51,407 bases of DNA from contig CALXBE010000016.1 in assembly GCA_944386495.1 (NCBI GenBank), forward strand, positions 1-51,407. Reading direction: 5' to 3'. This document shows, piece after piece, positions 50,028 through 51,407 of this stretch. Under the pieces are notes generated by a model, which saw nothing but the letters and a program-made list of their open reading frames with translations, ran no database searches and was not told where the DNA came from. Both the position numbers and the translations under genes were made by a program. Each line of letters starts with the position of its first letter. Within the stretch, counting starts at the first letter, position 1. Source of the stretch: an uncultured Gemmiger sp. Its GTDB lineage: Bacteria; Bacillota; Clostridia; Oscillospirales; Ruminococcaceae.

Positions 50028-51191
50028 ATGAAGTTCAAAAGACAGATTTTCGGATTCATGGATATGCTTCGCTTCAAAGAGCTGGTGCCCAACCGCCGGG
50101 AAGCTCTGGCAAACGGAGCCAATACCCCTCTCCCCAAGGAGTACCGCACCAACCTTCTGGCAAAACGGCTTCATCCCGGTTATATGGAAGTGGAGCTGGC
50201 AGGAAAGCGGAACCTGACAGAAAAGATGGTGGAGCTGACCTTCCGCCGTCTGGATGGGGATGCCTTCCCCTTCTTCCGGGCGGGACAGTATGTGTCTCTC
50301 CAGGGAAAAGTAGGGGAGAGTCTTGTAAGCCGTCCCTACTCCATTGCATCCAGTCCCCGGGAAGCCTTGGAAAACCGGCTGGTGCTGGGGGTGGAGGAAG
50401 CAGGCTTTTTCTCAGAATATCTCTGCCGCCAGGCAAAGGAGGGAGACCGGTTTGTTATGACCGAACCTTCCGGGGAATTCCATTATGAGACCCTGCGGGA
50501 TAAAAAGCATATTGTCTGTATTGCAGGCGGAAGCGGAATCACTCCTTTCCTGTCCATGGCAAAGAGCACGGTAGAGGGGGATGAGGATTATCAGATGACC
50601 CTTTTCTACGGCACCAGAACCCAGGACAACATTGCCTTTAAGCCTGAATTGGATGCGTTGGTAGAAAAGGGCGTACAGGTGATTTATGTCCTCAGTGATG
50701 AAGAACGGGAGGGATATGAACAGGGCTTTGTCACTGCAGCTCTCATGGAAAAGTACCTGGACATCCGGGAAGTTACCTTCTTCCTCTGCGGCCCTCAGGC
50801 TATGTACGCATTCATTGCAAAGGAACTGGCGCCTTATGGTTTGCCGGTGAAGGCAATCCGGAAGGATGCCACTTTCTGCGGGGACCGGGCTGTTTCGGGA
50901 GAACCCAGGACATTCCAGTTAACGGTACGGATTCGGGGGGATGTTTACACCATCCCTGCCAAGGAAAATGAGACCCTGGTTACCGCTCTGGAGCGTGCAG
51001 CCCTGAATGTGCCCAACAAATGCCGGGCAGGCGGCTGCGGTTACTGCCACAGCAAATGGATCAGCGGGGAATATATGGTGGCAGAGGGAAGAGATGGCCG
51101 CCGGGAAGCAGACCGGAAATTTGGTTACATCCATCCTTGTGTGACCTATCCCCAGGGAAATATGGAAATCGAAATTCCGGCAGCATACTGA
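50028..51191 (+). CDS. NAD(P)H:2Fe-2S ferredoxin-type reductase
   Basis: A 387-residue modular electron-transfer protein. After ~50 unusual N-terminal residues, the flavin domain has RPYSIASSP (near residue 100) for FAD or FMN. The NAD domain has IAGGSGITPFLSMAKS and FFLCGPQAMYAFI. A C-terminal plant-type 2Fe-2S domain has Cys332, Cys337, Cys340 and Cys371, the full ligand set (CxxxxCxxC...C). This order (flavin, NAD, iron-sulfur) resembles reductases of oxygenases, yet the host lineage is anaerobic. It likely feeds electrons from NAD(P)H to the FAD enzyme encoded just upstream. Confidence 0.9.
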   Translation: MKFKRQIFGFMDMLRFKELVPNRREALANGANTPLPKEYRTNLLAKRLHPGYMEVELAGKRNLTEKMVELTFRRLDGDAFPFFRAGQYVSLQGKVGESLVSRPYSIASSPREALENRLVLGVEEAGFFSEYLCRQAKEGDRFVMTEPSGEFHYETLRDKKHIVCIAGGSGITPFLSMAKSTVEGDEDYQMTLFYGTRTQDNIAFKPELDALVEKGVQVIYVLSDEEREGYEQGFVTAALMEKYLDIREVTFFLCGPQAMYAFIAKELAPYGLPVKAIRKDATFCGDRAVSGEPRTFQLTVRIRGDVYTIPAKENETLVTALERAALNVPNKCRAGGCGYCHSKWISGEYMVAEGRDGRREADRKFGYIHPCVTYPQGNMEIEIPAAY

Positions 51192-51246
51192 CTGGCGGGG
51201 ATTACCGTTGAAAAAGGCTTTATTCTACTGAATATAAATGAATAAA

Positions 51247-51281
51247 AAAAGAAGCACCTGCAAAACAGGTGCTTCTTTTTT
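51247..51281. terminator. Bidirectional terminator (redox pair / tRNA-Ala remnant)
   Basis: GAAGCACCTG (51251-51260) pairs perfectly with CAGGTGCTTC (51266-51275). T-runs flank both sides. On the minus strand it directly follows the CCA of the tRNA-Ala fragment and must be that tRNA's original terminator. Confidence 0.93.
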
Positions 51282-51337
51282 GGTGGACTCGAAGGGGATC
51301 GAACCCTCGACCTCTGCGATGCGAACGCAGCGCTCTC
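51281..51337 (-). pseudogene. tRNA-Ala (CGC) 3' fragment, 5' part missing
   Basis: The minus strand keeps the last 57 bases of a tRNA: GAGAGCG of the D-arm, the anticodon arm CTGCG-TTCGCAT-CGCAG (anticodon CGC, alanine), the variable loop, the T-arm with TTCGATC, acceptor half CGAGTCC, discriminator A and encoded CCA. The matching 5' acceptor half GGACTCG and the rest of the D-arm are absent; the 20 bases upstream are unrelated. This is the form left at the far end when an integrase inserts an element into a tRNA 3' half. An artefactual sequence joint is the alternative. Confidence 0.75.
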
Positions 51338-51407
51338 GCAAGGTGGTAAGTTTTCTGCCCATGGACTGCGGTGTATGGTTTGATGAAAATGATAGACGAG
51401 GGGCTAT
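51338..51407. other. Sequence beyond the tRNA break, possibly the end of an integrated element
   Basis: Seventy bases replace the expected tRNA 5' half. I see no complete gene; a short open stretch starts with ATGAAAATGATAGACGAGG near 51383 and runs off the window. If the tRNA fragment is an attachment-site copy, this is the outer edge of a mobile element. Confidence 0.35.

Noticed and set aside
51281-51360. Complete tRNA-Ala with an unusual D-arm or an intron
   Set aside because: No GGACTCG acceptor half or conserved D-loop occurs in the sequence upstream of the fragment up to the window end.

Overview
The window looks like chromosomal DNA from a Gram-positive anaerobe of class Clostridia, most likely the Oscillospirales/Ruminococcaceae side. 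It is moderately GC-rich (by eye, not counted) but uses AT-rich sigma-A type promoters and strong AGGAGG ribosome sites. It carries RNase J, a WalJ-RlmH pair, a DUF2508-BofA pair (a sporulation-lineage marker), FtsH next to TilS and Hpt, and a type of topoisomerase pair known from Clostridia. The genus cannot be fixed from the sequence alone. No CRISPR array, insertion sequence or prophage gene was seen.

Layout: 1-2.6 kb holds tRNA-Trp (minus), a small GntR-regulated membrane-protein operon and a tRNA-Asp/tRNA-Thr unit. 2.6-6 kb holds lysA, a small membrane protein, and the minus-strand rnhA-mnmA pair. 6-15 kb is a housekeeping block: rnj with a structured leader, rplI, dnaB, tilS, hpt, ftsH and a zinc-ribbon tail-anchored protein. 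15-22.5 kb carries a divergent type IIA topoisomerase (parE/parC-like), secG, rnr, DUF2508 and bofA. 22.5-25 kb has two Gfo/Idh/MocA oxidoreductases and RNase P RNA (minus). 25-33.4 kb has gdhA, an RluA-family pseudouridine synthase, an M23 peptidase, murA, walJ, rlmH, DUF1294 and a sugar acetyltransferase.

33.4-34 kb is a gene-free, highly palindromic stretch that may encode a structured RNA. From 34 to 48.2 kb lies an envelope/signalling island: a response regulator with a histidine kinase, a DUF3592-like protein, a Gld-like ABC operon (ATPase, permease, GldG-like, DUF4340) and, convergent to it, a MacB-like ABC operon with an exported repeat-domain protein, a second two-component system, and a zinc-ribbon membrane protein. 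The Gld-like and MacB-like operons share an almost identical promoter (TTAAGGCTGG-N5-TATACT) preceded by TTAAGG-like repeats one or two helical turns upstream. This suggests one OmpR-type regulator controls both.

48.3-51.2 kb encodes a two-gene redox system: a phytoene-desaturase-like FAD enzyme and a ferredoxin-type NAD(P)H reductase. The window ends in the 3' part only of a tRNA-Ala(CGC), with its terminator still attached. Such a scar is typical where an integrative element has entered a tRNA gene, so a mobile element may begin at about 51338 and continue outside the window.
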